NCBI RefSeq assembly: GCF_051106095.1
Contig: NC_135783.1
Coordinates: forward strand, 210,014,472 to 210,078,471
Reading direction: 5' to 3'
Length of the DNA stretch: 64,000 bases
From: Pogona vitticeps
Taxonomy: Eukaryota; Chordata; Lepidosauria; Squamata; Agamidae
Shown here in pieces: positions 12,850 through 23,968 of this stretch. The position numbers were made by a program, and so were the translations under genes. Position 1 is the first letter of the stretch. Every line of letters begins with the position of its first letter. The notes beneath the pieces are model-generated. The model had not been told where the DNA came from and did no database searches. It saw only the letters and a list, made by a program, of their open reading frames with translations.

Positions 12850-13441
12850 GGCTGAAATCCTATTGTTTAAGATAGCAAGTTGCACTAGAGCAGGCCCATT
12901 GAATCAGTGGAGATTTGGTGAGTCAACTGCTCCAAAGTTGCATTGATTCAAATGAGCTGTTCTAGTTGCAACTAACTATGCTCAAGTAGGGGACGTGGTG
13001 GCGCTGTGGGCTAAACCGCAGAAGCCTGTGCTGCAGGATCAGAAGACCAAGCAGTCGTAAGATCAAATCCACGCGACGGAGTGAGCTCCTGTCCCAGCTC
13101 CCACCAACCTAGCGGTTCGAAAGCATCCAAATGCGAGTAGATCAATAGGGACCACCTTGGTGGGAAGGTAACAGCGTTCCGTGTCTAAGTCGCACTGGCC
13201 ATGTGACCACGGAAGATTGTCTTTGGACAAAACGCTGGCTCTATGGCTTGGAAACGGGGATGAGCACCACCCCCTAGAGTCGAACACGACTGGACAAAAA
13301 ATTGTCAAGGGGAACCTTTACCTTTACCTTTATACTGAAGTAAATCACAACTAGAGTAGAGTAGTTGACTCACCACGTCTCCACTAATTCAATGGGCCTG
13401 TTCTAGAGCTGCTTACTACATTAAACAACAGGATTCCAGCC
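12850..13441. mobile_element. Long-arm palindromic (MITE-like) element split by a Sauria SINE
   Basis: The left end reads GGCTGAAATCCTATTGTTTA. The right end, reverse-complemented, reads GGCTGGAATCCTGTTGTTTA. The arms (12850 to about 12985, and about 13338-13441) stay alignable for about 100 bp, including CAGGCCCATTGAAT, AGTGGAGA and GGTGAGTCAACT in both. This is a fold-back DNA transposon of unknown superfamily, and no clear target duplication was seen. A full SINE sits at its centre, so the SINE is younger. Confidence 0.75.
12989..13331 (+). mobile_element. Sauria SINE (full length)
   Basis: Starts GGGGACGTGGTGGCGCTGTG, with a tRNA-like head that includes AGATCAAATCCACGCGACGG. It passes through CTAGCGGTTCGAAAGCAT, GTGGGAAGGTAACAGCGTTC and CTGGCTCTATGGCTTGGAAA, and ends AAGGGGAACCTTTACC with ACCTTT repeats. 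From memory this is the Sauria SINE, restricted to squamates and copied by BovB LINEs through its 3' tail. It is the strongest single pointer to a lizard or snake genome. Confidence 0.92.
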
Positions 13442-14088
13442 ACCGTGTTGTAGAGTTGTCTGCTATGTGCAAGCAACTTTGCTAGCATACTACTGCATAG
13501 CCTTTCCACAAAACCAAATATTTCTGTGGACCTTCTTGGCAGTCAGATGCGTACTTTCACATTTTAAAAAACCCCAAGTTTGCCCATCTTATGTAAAATG
13601 AGAGCACATAATTTGTAGAAGCATCTAATAAAAAATTTCTGGTGCAGCCATGCTAATATTTTAACTAGAAAAATAAGCAGAAAATAGGTAAAGAGAAGCA
13701 AGCTTCTAATAAGGACTAGCTCTGCTTCAGTTCAATGCTCTACTGAATTCAACAAGCACATCCCATTGCTCTTAAAATCATCCACAATCCAACACAGGCC
13801 ACAGGCCACTTAAGGCCATGGATATCAGTTGACCCAAGTGTACTTAAATCAGCATTTGGTTGTGGCCCAAATACTCATGGCCAAGATCCAAAGACCTACT
13901 CTATTCACACCCAAGAATTTAGGAATGCTCATTGAATTTTTGAACACAACAACTGTTTGAACAGCAAGCACTCATCTCTCATTTTGAACAGTTTTTAAAA
14001 CTCTCCTCAATTCAGAATCAACTTGGCAGATAGCATGCAGTTCTTGATATTTGAGATTGAGTAACACAGTGTTTCCTATTGACATTAG
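13442..14088. other. Intergenic DNA, nothing recognised
   Basis: AT-rich sequence with no supported gene or repeat. Confidence 0.4.
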
Positions 14089-14283
14089 ATGGCTGCAATC
14101 TTATGTTAAGGTGATGATGACATAAGGGAGCGATTTTCTGTAATTAAGGAGTTAAATTCCATCCTGGAACTTGCATGGCTCATGTGCAATGAGACTGGTT
14201 ATACTCGAGGTGGGCAGGGCAGGAACTCTTTGATTACCAACAATCTCTTCCTGTTGGTGATGTCATCATCCTTAGGCAGGCAT
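14089..14283. mobile_element. MITE-like palindromic element
   Basis: The left end reads GGCTGCAATCTTATGTTAAG then GTGATGATGACAT. The right end reads GATGTCATCATCCTTAGGC, its inverted counterpart over about 17 bp. The outer GGCTGCAATC word is shared with the element at 12850, so the two may be related families. Confidence 0.5.
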
Positions 14284-14559
14284 CTATTAGGAAACAGAAT
14301 TTCATCAATATGAAGTTCTTTGGAGTCTGGCCTGTGTATTTACCAAAACCCAAACAGACTTTAGCTTATAGTGGGAAAGACAAATATTTCATAGATTTAC
14401 ATTCTGGTATTTTGCCTCTTTAAATCTTTTTTCAAAGAAGCTGCAAATCCACCACCATATGGTGCAAAGGAAAATGATTAATTTTCCCCTCATGGTAGTC
14501 TTTTTCTCTCTATGTAAATCAGTCCACCACCACTAACTTTTGCTTTTTTAGCAGCAATG

Positions 14560-14715
14560 TTGCATTTGAAGAAGTGGACTGTGTGTCCATGAAAGCTTGC
14601 GGCCATTCTAGCTGTTTGTTTTTGGGAACTGTAGTTCAAAATATTTTCAATCTTTGGTACCTATTATAATAAATCCGTAAGTCTTAAAGGTACCACATGG
14701 CTCTTTGTTATTATA
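14560..14715 (+). mobile_element. Unassigned amniote interspersed repeat, fragment
   Basis: Contains GAAGAAGTGGACTGTGTGTC, CATGAAAGCTTGCG and, after a break, GTCTTAAAGGTACCACATGG. The same words (CTGAAGAAGTGGACTTGTAG, then TTTAAGGTGCCACAATGG) appear at 56048-56325. They resemble a repeat common in sauropsids whose class was not assigned here. Confidence 0.5.
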
Positions 14716-16480
14716 CTTAATGCAGGAGTTCTGTGATTACATCTCCTAATGTGGTTTTCATTTCCTAAAAGCAGCCATGAGAGAATTTGATTTGGATCAG
14801 GTTGTAATAACTGCTCTCTTTCCCTGCTGTGAATTGTACAGTGAATTTTCAAAGGGCTACCACAGCATGTAGGTAGCTTTATCTTTCCTCATCTCAGATT
14901 CTGAGATCAATTTCCATAGGCCCAGGAAGAAAGAAACATTGCTCTGTTAAAAGCAACCTCTCCCAAGTCAACATTTTTAAGAAACAAAAAGAACAGGAAA
15001 TGCTGTCACTGATCCCCTGTACAATCTGTGACCCATTTGCCTTTCATCCATCCTAGGGCACAATGGGATAGGGCAACAGAAACTGGGATACAGCGATTCC
15101 CTCCTTGACAAATAGGGAGTTTGGGCAATCTGGAGTGCTCCACTGGCAAAGTGGACAGCAGCCTCATACATTTCCATTTTCATCAGCAGAAGAGTGACTT
15201 TTAATCACAAGTTTTGGAGGAAGAGGAAAGGCTCTCTGGGACACAAATCTTTTCTCACCCCATTTATCCATGCATTTCCCACCTTGCTTTAAAGCTACCA
15301 GAAAAAGATCCCATTTTTTACATAGAACTGCCACGCCTCCTCCAGCACAGCCTTCAGAATTGGTTCTGAGCTTCAAGCAAACATTGACCAGGTCAAGTCT
15401 CTTGTCCCTTCCGAGTCACAGTTCCAAATACCATCAGCTTCCTTGACTAGCTTTTCCAAGTGATGGCTGATGCTGTAGACGTTTCTCTTAATATGCATAT
15501 TCATTAGGCAAAACAGTTAACCTTCTTTTCATTTGGCAGATGTTTTTGAGTTTTTGATGGCTCGGTGTTGATTATACATACCTCATGCTTTTCAAGAGGA
15601 TTTAGTTTGTACAATGGTGTGTCCTGTAAGAAAACGCTCTCCAGTCCTACTGCCTTTGTGCTATCCCTTGGTTAAACTGGACGCTTGCCGGATGTATCAT
15701 ATGTAGTTGCTGTATCCATCTGAGCAAAAATTAGAGCCCTGATAAAGCCCAAATTGTCCCAGTGACTTAAATGCAAAAGAGTGAGGTACATGATAAACTC
15801 TCCCATTATCATGTACGGTTGGCTTCATCATGCCTTTTAAAAAAAAACATATCCAAGTTTTGTGAAATGATACATGTGATGTGAAGAATAACCTATGACT
15901 TCTTCCTTCTCGCTGATTCAGGCTGTCGCAACATAACAAGACAGCTTTGTGGAGAATTTTTAAGCCTTACAAGATTTCTTGTCTCCAGAATAAGGGTGAG
16001 AAAAACAGCAGTCCCCCACCCCCCGGATGTGTCTCTGCAATTTGTGCTGGATATTTCTATGCAAGAGTACTGCTTTTTCCTCAGAACAGATGAAGCACAG
16101 TGCTCTAATGCTGGAGGCATTCAAGAGTAAATTGGACACCATATGTCAGATCCGCTGTGATTTAGATTCCTGCATTGAGCAGGGGGTTGAAACCAATGCC
16201 TTATAGACCCCTTCCAACTAAATGATATATGATTGTATGATTCTAATTGTGTAAAAGACACAAACAACCCATTCTGATATCTAAAATCCACTCAAACAAA
16301 CCAGCATCCATTGTTGTTTTATCCAGTTTGTGCAAAAATCATTCTCACTGATGAGAACAACTCTTGTTGTTTTGGTAAAATGCAAAATGTTTTATGTTAG
16401 GAACTTTTCTTCCAACACTTCTTGCTGCAATTACAAAACACCTTCCTCTTTGGACGTTGGCTGAAGTGAGTGGGAACCTC
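14716..16480. other. Intergenic DNA, nothing recognised
   Basis: No gene or repeat was supported. Minus-strand open frames of 60-80 codons show no domain. Confidence 0.4.
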
Positions 16481-16488
16481 CCACTTAT

Positions 16489-16740
16489 CTGAGAGTAAGT
16501 CTCACTTAATTCAATGGCTAGAATCTAATTGAAAAAAATTACAGTTTTAAATCTCTTGGTGTAAATGGCATTCACCAAGTCACCCCAACTTCTTAAAATA
16601 CCTATACCAACTTTTTAACATGCAGTAGTTTATAGCTGTGATTTATATCAGAGGAGTTATATCAGCAAATGTAACTAACAGGATTTTGACTAATGGGGTT
16701 TACTTCTGGACAAAATTGAATTACTGAGGCTTACTCTCAG
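16489..16740. repeat. Imperfect inverted repeat (MITE-like)
   Basis: The left arm is CTGAGAGTAAGTCTCACTTA followed by ATTCAAT. The right arm, inverted, is CTGAGAGTAAGCCTCAGTAATTCAAT. The arms are about 28 bp with few mismatches and about 195 bp between them. A similar AGTAAG..TTCAATGG theme occurs at 21985-22070 and 50599-50662, so this is probably an interspersed palindromic family. Confidence 0.55.
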
Positions 16741-16980
16741 GTACATGTGGACAGCATTCATTTCTCATGAGCCTATGTTTCCAAATGACCCAGGAAACGT
16801 ATAATGATATTTACAATTTCCATTTGTAACAAAATATTCTGACCACATTTAGTGATCTCAGAGAGGTCTCTTCCATAAAATATTTTCATTCAGATACTTA
16901 GGCTATCACAAAACCTCTTGAGGTGTAACATGCACATAGTACATGTTATAGAAAGTTAATATATACTGTAGTAACCTCTC

Positions 16981-17100
16981 CCAAGCTGGTGTCCTCTAGA
17001 TGTTTTTCATTGCAACTGCTGTTATACTTCCCCACTCGTCATGTTGGCTGGGGCTGATAGGACTTAATAGTTTACAGCAGACGTCCTCAGCATGGTACAC
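16981..17100. mobile_element. Degenerate hAT-type MITE fragment
   Basis: GGTGTCCTCTAGATGTTTTT, then TTGCAACTGCTGTTATACTT, and later GTTGGCTGGGGCTGATAGGA, resemble the CCTCCAGATGTT...TGGCCAGCAG family found intact at 55575. This copy is old, with no target duplication visible. Confidence 0.4.
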
Positions 17101-17240
17101 TCAAGACGTCTGACATAACAATTCCCAGTTACAGAACCCCAACCAACACAGTCAATAGCTCGAGATGGTGTACCTTGTAATTCAAAATATCTGCAGGATA
17201 CTCTTGGGGGAGAGAGGTATATAGAACTGGTATTGTACCA

Positions 17241-17470
17241 ACAGCTGGCTGGATAGTCCAGTTGCTTAGGTATTCGGCTGCAGAGCCAGAGGTTGTGAGT
17301 TTGATTCCCCCATTGTGCATCCCAGAAGAGGCAGCCTGTGTGGCCTTGGGGGCAAGCTGCACAGTCCCAGGACATCCCTAGAAGAAGGGAATAGTAAATC
17401 ACTTCTGAATATTTTCTAGCTAGGAAACCCTGAAAGGGGTTGCCATAAGTCAGAATTGACAGGATGGCTG
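17241..17470 (+). mobile_element. tRNA-headed SINE, nearly full length
   Basis: The tRNA-like head reads GGATAGTCCAGTTGCTTAGG. Then come GCAGAGCCAGAGGTTGTGAG, TTTGATTCCCCCATTGTG (B-box region), TAAATCACTTCTGAATATTT and the tail GGGGTTGCCATAAGTCAGAATTGAC. A related copy lies at 53053. The broken remnant at 17471 begins directly at its end. Confidence 0.75.
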
Positions 17471-18365
17471 TGAGGGTTCGTTTGCTGGGACTCCAGTCAC
17501 ACCAAATAAAGTATGAGGCTGTTTAAACTCAACCACGTCTTCTTCATTTATTAAACCATCAACATTAACAGGAACGTCAACATATGTCGGTTCTAACGGC
17601 TCTTGCTGCCTAAACCGGGGCCTCAAGGGTGTCTATACATTATTAACAAAAGGGTTCAACTCTTCCAAATCCCACGGTCCAGATAACACTTTCTCTGGTG
17701 TGGGTGGTTCTTTGTCGTCGTCTTCTGACGCTAATAGCTGTAAGATTTCCTTGTCTCTGGTCCAACCCCAGAGTGGGGACCCCTCTCCCAAACTAGCCAG
17801 CCATGGTCCAGGAAGAATCCCATCTTCTGGAGTTCGGAGAGATGCCATGACTTTTTGGCTTCAATCTCCCTTGCCACGGCTTCTCGTTCTTCCCTTAGCC
17901 GTCGCCTCCACTCCTTGGCCTCCATCTCTCCCCAACAGGAGGGACGTGGTTGCTGCCCTTGGGTCCTACGCTGTTCTGCCTCTTCATGGGGATCCTTCAC
18001 CTGCTCTCATTGGCCTGTCCAGGGATCTTGTACCCAGACTTTCTCCCATCCGCCCAGGATCTCTTCCCGGCCTCCTTTTATATCCCCTGCTCCCGCCTCT
18101 ATCAACCGTTCTCCCTTTCCCGCCAAAACCTCCCCTGTTTGAACTGCCACATTTAACCTCTTCACTCCCTGATGTTTCTGTCTCTCTCTGCTCCTAATCT
18201 CCTCTGACTCTTGGGGGTCCACCTTCTTGTTTTCTTTCTTAGGTGGAGAAGGCGGGGGGGGAGGGGAGGTTTGAGTCTCCTTAGAATAAGCCGGGAGCGA
18301 CGGCACTCTTATAAATGCTTGCTGGCCCTGGCCTGGGGCTTCACAATGGCACATCATCATCATAC
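17471..18365 (-). mobile_element. Broken coding remnant of an unassigned element (fossil)
   Basis: Composition changes here to GC-richer, CpG-containing sequence. The minus strand holds several adjacent open pieces in different frames, with charged and Pro-rich character (for example ETQTSPPPPPSPP near the start and EWRRRLREEREAVAREIEAK later). This looks like a decayed retroelement gag-like or accessory ORF, but no reverse transcriptase, capsid motif or paired ends were recognised and the family is unknown. It is clearly broken in several places. A retroposed host gene is the alternative. Confidence 0.35.
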
Positions 18366-19299
18366 CAACGGATGTTTACATAAACTGAAGTGATTACTTG
18401 AGTATCCTTGGGTCTCAAAGAAAGTACTAAAAGGAAATACATTCTACCAACCCATCAGTTGCAAGTTTCCCTGCAGGACCAGAAGTGATTTAACTTACAA
18501 CCCAGAGATAAATTCTATAGGCAGCAATCTATAGAGTTGCTGTAAAATACATTTTCCACTTCAACCCACTTACCCCTTCCAATAAGGGTGGCACTGGACA
18601 GCAATGTAAAGCTGCTCCAACCACTCAAGGCTTGACCTCTTATATTCAGCGTAGATTACCTTGCAGGACTGTTTGTAAATCACTCTTTCCCGCCTGTGAC
18701 CTCTCCTAGCCTACAATATGGCAATCATAAAATTCATTTCCTTTGGGACTTACACTTAAGAGTGTGATCACACAGGTATATACTAATTTCTTGAACCACT
18801 TGTGGCAAGGTTTGGTGCAAGTGATATCCTGGTGATCCCAGAACATACCAGGCAACAGTGCTGCAGCCCGACCCTGATTTGGCCCAATTTGGACCTTTTT
18901 GGTCCAGCAGTAGGCCTACTGCTTTTTGGGACCGAGCTATCGTGATTCCCCAATAAATGGGGTTGCTTTTAGGGAGATTGCTCCCACCAAGGCAACCCTT
19001 TCTGCAATTAGATTATACACCTTTCCTGCCATCTGCTCATACCCTTCATTTCTGTGGGTGTGGCTATCACTTGCAGAACACATTTAAAAATAATTCCTTA
19101 ATGAGAAGAGGATATCTCCAGAAAATGAACAGGTTACAGTTGTATTAATTTGTCTCTTTCCTCCATCGACGTCTTCTAGCTATTTCATTCCATTCTCCTT
19201 CCCATCTATTTTCTCTACCGACCCACCTTCCAAAACACTGAATATCAACTGAGCATTCTAAAGACTAGCAGTTTTTATTGGTGGGCTGCAGCTTCCATT
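18366..19299. other. Intergenic DNA, nothing firmly recognised
   Basis: Unclassified. A short perfect palindrome, CAGTAGGCCTACTG, lies near 18908-18921. Confidence 0.4.
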
Positions 19300-19403
19300 A
19301 ATCATCATCATCTTAGAACTGCAGAGCTGGAAGGGACCCTGTGGATCATTGAATCCAGTTCCTATTAAGGAGGCCCAGTAGGGAATCAAACTCCCTGGTT
19401 GAG
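19300..19403 (-). mobile_element. Partial SINE with CR1-like tail
   Basis: The + strand reads ATCATCATCATCTTAGAACT, GCAGAGCTGGAAGGGACCCT and ATCATTGAATCCAGTTCC. This is the inverted 3' half of the family at 2446 and 39462; the tRNA head is missing. Confidence 0.65.
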
Positions 19404-20331
19404 GGAGAGGACATCCTAAAGACTTTTTGCTCTTCTGAACACCTTGATATTTCCTTGTACAGTATCTGTTTCCATTTCCCTCGTGTGGCTACATAGCTTT
19501 CCCCTTTAGATTGGTAATACAACACAGCATTAATTATTTCATAAGGCTTCCTCGGGAAGAGGTAAATATCATGGTTAAGGGTGAGGAAAGGAAGTTCTCC
19601 AGAGAACCTATAAATTGGTTGCTAAGAACAGGCCTGTCTTCTTGTCTGTGTTGATAATAGCTACAAGTAAAACATTGCAAAATTAGATTTAACTATAATT
19701 ATATTCAAGAGTAAGGGGATTCTATGCAACTTCAAATAGCTAAGATTACGCTTTCAAAAATTTTACAGGAAATATGTTTGCTTTATTAAATTAAAAGTAC
19801 TATAATACTTTTTAAAAGAAATTAGCCTTGCCAAATCTGATCCTATCTCATTCTAAACATGCTTCATTTCCCACTTAGAGTCTCTTCATGAACTTCTATG
19901 GTGCCACAGCACTGTGCATCTAATGACCTTTGTAAATGCCAGAGAGAGACATGCTGTTCTAATATTGTAAGTGTGATGGTCAGGGTGAAGATAACAGGGA
20001 TAGATCTACTAAACTACATAAGTACTTAATCACCTTAATAAAGCACATTTGGGTGTAAAGACATGGGGGAAAGCAAATGAATCTTGTCCTGCATATGGTG
20101 CTGGCTTTCACAGGGATGAAACGGGTGGATATTGCACATAGGTCATAGCAAACAAACAAAGAAAATGAGCAGCTGATGGTCCAGATGGGAAAACTGTGAG
20201 CTGTGGCTTTCCATCAATCTAGATGCTTTGCTTGATTCAGAATTTGCTATACTTATCCATGTAATGTAGATTGGTCATGATTAAGTGAAGCCCCTCTGAT
20301 CTGGATGGGTCTCAAGTTGCAAACACAATTG
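19404..20331. other. Intergenic DNA, nothing recognised
   Basis: AT-rich sequence without a supported gene or repeat. Confidence 0.4.
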
Positions 20332-20530
20332 TGTGCTGTCAGCTTGGAACCGACTTATAGTGACCCTAATAGGATTTTTAAAGTAAGCGAGATATTTAAG
20401 GAGTGGTTTCACTAGTTCCATCCCAACATACACACATATGAGTTTCTGTGGCTGACTGGGAATTCATACCCGGTTTTCCTGAGTTATAGTCCATCATCCT
20501 ATCCACTACATCACACTAGGCGCTGCAACT
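20332..20530 (-). mobile_element. tRNA-headed SINE
   Basis: On the minus strand it starts TAGTGTGATGTAGTGGATAG and contains a B-box-like region (GGGTATGAATTC). It ends with a tail matching GGGTCACTATAAGTCGGTTC, then CAAGCTGACAGCAC. A second copy, also inverted, lies at 60957-61155. The tail is related to the 17241 family. Confidence 0.75.
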
Positions 20531-20884
20531 ACAGGCAGCCACTGAATGAGTGGGGGCTTAGTGAGTCTACATCTATGTAAGTTCAATTTGTTCAATGGGC
20601 TACTCTAGTTGCAATTTACTACTATATTTCAGCCACTATTTCTTGTTCTTCATAAGAGTAATCAACAAGCAGTGAGCTAAATTTATTAGTCAACATCACC
20701 ACAGTGATAACACAACTATAAAACCTCAAATTAATCAAGATATTCAAGCAGCAATCTACTGAAACTATAAGCCTGGCCAAAGAATTGCATTATCTGGTAA
20801 TACCTTCCTTGTATTTGGGGCAACCCTCAATGACTATATGCTAAACAAAGTGTACAGAATGCAATAGCTAGACCAAATACACAG

Positions 20885-20909
20885 TCCCTCCCTCCCTCCC
20901 TCCCTCCCT

Positions 20910-20989
<80 letters not shown>
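20885..20989 (+). repeat. Compound (CCCT)n-(CT)n-(GT)n-(CA)n microsatellite
   Basis: Four simple repeats in a row. The GT run and the CA run are separated by only a few bases (GCAAA), so this part is a fold-back sequence. Confidence 0.95.
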
Positions 20990-20994
<5 letters not shown>

Positions 20995-22602
20995 TATGTA
21001 TCTCACCAGGCTTCTAGCTTTCTGACATATTTTAGGTTCATGCTGTATTCTGTGGATTGAAGAAGTAGACGATTAAATAAAATTACACTTGTCTAAACAA
21101 GGTCTTTTGGAGCAGGCTTTTATTGGCTAAATAGGGTTGCTTAGGGTTGGGTAGTGGTGTGGTATGCCATTTGGTGCAATCCTAGCATCCTGGAACTCAC
21201 ATGACCCTATTTGAGCTGGTTCCTTCTTCTGGGAATTTCCAATACTGTGTAGTGCCTTAAGAAGAGAGCCATTTCAGGATCTTGGTAAATTCAACATCTC
21301 CTCTGCTATTCTGTGGAGGGGTATGGGAACTTAAAAATATATTTTAGACTCTATTAGAGCAATGCAGGTGTGCTGCATGGCTTTACAAAATTAAATTGAA
21401 AACTTCCTCCCAGAAACAGGAGACTGGAGAGGGCAATAAGGGGCATGATTTGGCCGTGGGCAGGTTCTTGACTGCACCTTTAAGACTAACCAAAGAGAAG
21501 AAAAATATTGCCCCTCATTTCCCTCAATTTTTTAAAAAAAGTCATGAGGCACTACTACACTGCCCTAATAGTCTTTTTTTTTTTAAATCCTCTGCCCCTC
21601 CACAAAGTAGCAGAAGATGTGTTTAATTTGCCAATATCCTGAAGTGGCTCTCATCCTATGCCACTTCATGATACCAGAAATTGAGAGTGGAAGGAGACAA
21701 TTGATAGCCAAAGGCTTGCTTTGGTTCCTTTCAAGCAACTGCACATGCTAGAGATGAACCAAAAAAGAGTGATTCTGCCCACATGAAAACAGTAGAAGCC
21801 CCTAACAGGAATCAAAAAAGGTGCAGATATGAATGCTCTGTGGATGGACTGGTTTGCTCCCGCAATTACGTCATGTGATCACCAGAAAAAAGGAGTGAAC
21901 CAACCCATTCCTATAGTCCTTGCATCCAGCAAGTAAAAGAAATGGGGTACTGCATTGAATATTCATGTTCATTGTATGTGGCTACAATCCCATATACATC
22001 TGAGAATAAGTTCCATGGAATTTAGCTGGATTTACTTCTGAACAGACATGTGTAGGATTGCACTGTCGGTTAACCTGCCATGCTTCCATCTGTCACAATA
22101 CTCATTCTGTTCTCCATCCCAGCACATTCTCAGGCTTCCAAGGAGGCTTAGTCCTCATTTGCATAGTTTGGGGGCTCCTCCCACATATGTACCCCCTAAA
22201 TAAATAGTTTGCAAATCTTTTAAAATGCAGCCTGGATCCTTGTAGATATAGATGATGCCATTGTGGCTGTAAAGAGTATTCCCAGTCACTTCTGAGCATC
22301 AGAAGCTGAGGAAACAAATGGACCTCACAGGAAATGTTTTGTGTACGCCTGGGGCAAAGAGCTTTCAAGTCTTCTCTTTCTTAAGAGACTGAGGGGCGGG
22401 GGACACCGGCTGCTGAGACAGTGAATGACAGATAGTGTGGTTTTTTAAATCTCTTTGTCTCTTTTGAGTGACAGCACTTGTCCATTGTGGTTCATGGGGT
22501 GGAAGGCAGAGCAGCCACAGGTGGGTAGAGCTTGCAATGACAATCAGAACCATAGGAAAAAATGAGCATTCCTTCTCTCATACTCTTTCTCCATCACCTT
22601 GT

Positions 22603-22635
<33 letters not shown>

Positions 22636-22897
22636 AATACACAAGCGGAGGTTGGCGGACAGGCAAGGAGGCACACATTCTCTCATACACAGAGATGCAG
22701 GCATCTCTCAGACACTACTTCATCCTCTACACAGTTCATTTTTGCCAACATTCAGCTGAGGAGCAATAAAATGCACCTTGCCCTCCAATTAAAATGTTCA
22801 TACCTGCTTCTCCTTCCTTCTCTGCCTGGCTTCAAAGCTGAATATTTGATTTGGTCCCTTACCTTTGTCCTCTCATTTTACCCTCTCTCCAAATATG
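20990..22897. other. Intergenic DNA with a palindromic repeat and a CT/CA tract
   Basis: At 21985-22070, CTGAGAATAAGTTCCATGGA and TTACTTCTGAACAGACATGT, then GTAGGATTGCACTG, match a common reptile palindromic repeat. At 22602-22637 there is a (CT)n-(AC)n tract. The open frames are not supported as genes. Confidence 0.5.
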
Positions 22898-23387
22898 ATA
22901 ATCATAGAATCATAGAAAAGTGAAGTTGGAAGGGGCCTACAAGGCCATCAAGTCCAACCCGCTGCTCAATGCAGGAATACAATCAAAGCATATCAGGTGA
23001 TTATCTAAGGTTTTTTAAATGCCTTCAGTGTTGGAGCACTCACCAACTCCCAAGGTAACTGGTTCCACTGTTGTACTGCTCTAACAGTTAGGAGGTTTTT
23101 CCAAAATCTGGCTTCCTTTAATTTAAGCCCATTGTTGCGTGTCCTGCACTCTGGGATGATCGAAAACAGATCTTGCCCCTCCTCTGTATGACAGCCTTTC
23201 AAATATTTGAAAAGTGTTATTGTATCTCCCCTCAGCCTTTTTTTTTCAAGGCCAAACATGTCCAGTTCTTTCAGCCTTTCCTCAAAAGGCTTGGTTTCCA
23301 GCCCCCTGATCATCCTTGTTGCCCTCCTCTGAACTTGTTCCAATTTGTCAGCATTCTTTTTGAAGGGTGGTGTCCAGAATAATAAGG
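22898..23387 (-). mobile_element. CR1 LINE, 3' end of ORF2 plus 3' UTR
   Basis: The minus-strand frame contains KLEQVQRRATRMIRGLETKP, FEERLKELDMFGLEKKRLRG and later VRAVQQWNQLPWELVSAPTL. This is the highly typical C-terminal segment of CR1 ORF2, downstream of the reverse transcriptase. The 3' end has the CR1 tail, seen on the + strand as ATCATAGAATCATAG at 22900-22917, then GAAGTTGGAAGGGGCCTACA. It is 5'-truncated as usual. The frame is still open for about 130 codons, so it is not among the oldest copies. Confidence 0.92.
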
Positions 23388-23534
23388 CTAGGAGTTTGGT
23401 AAGAGGGGAGGACAAGCAAGCCCTGATCCTTTGCTTCTGGTAAGGAGTCTGGCAGAAGTTGGCTGGCTAGGGTTAACCAGAGCCTGAGATGAGGCAGTTC
23501 CCCATTTGAACTGGAATTGAAAGAATATAGGATA

Positions 23535-23580
23535 GTAGTAGTAGTGATTATTATAACAGTTATTACTATTATTATTATGC
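23535..23580 (+). repeat. Imperfect (TAG/TTA)n triplet tract
   Basis: TAGTAGTAGTAG followed by TTATTACTATTATTATTATG. Confidence 0.7.
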
Positions 23581-23968
23581 ATGCTATTATCCACATCAGA
23601 AGAGACAAATTCTCAGAAGGCAGTAACTGTGACCTCATTAAGGGACAGTTTACTCAATGTTTAAAGGAGCACAAAAATTACATATATATCTAGTCGTCCA
23701 CAAAAATCTCAATATAAACCACAAGGAATTTAAATTATTATTCAGGAAACAAGTTCTTTGATAGAGTGAAGGCAGTATTCAAAATAGAACTTGATACGAA
23801 AGGGGGAAAAACTTACTTCTATTAATAGCTTGGCAAACTCTTTATTAACATACTTTTGGAACTCTGGACTGGAAGGACAGTGATCTTGATCATTTAAATA
23901 GGAAAAACCAATATGGAGCACCTTTATTTCTCACAGAGTATGAGCCAGCTTGGGCTTGTCAACCTCAG

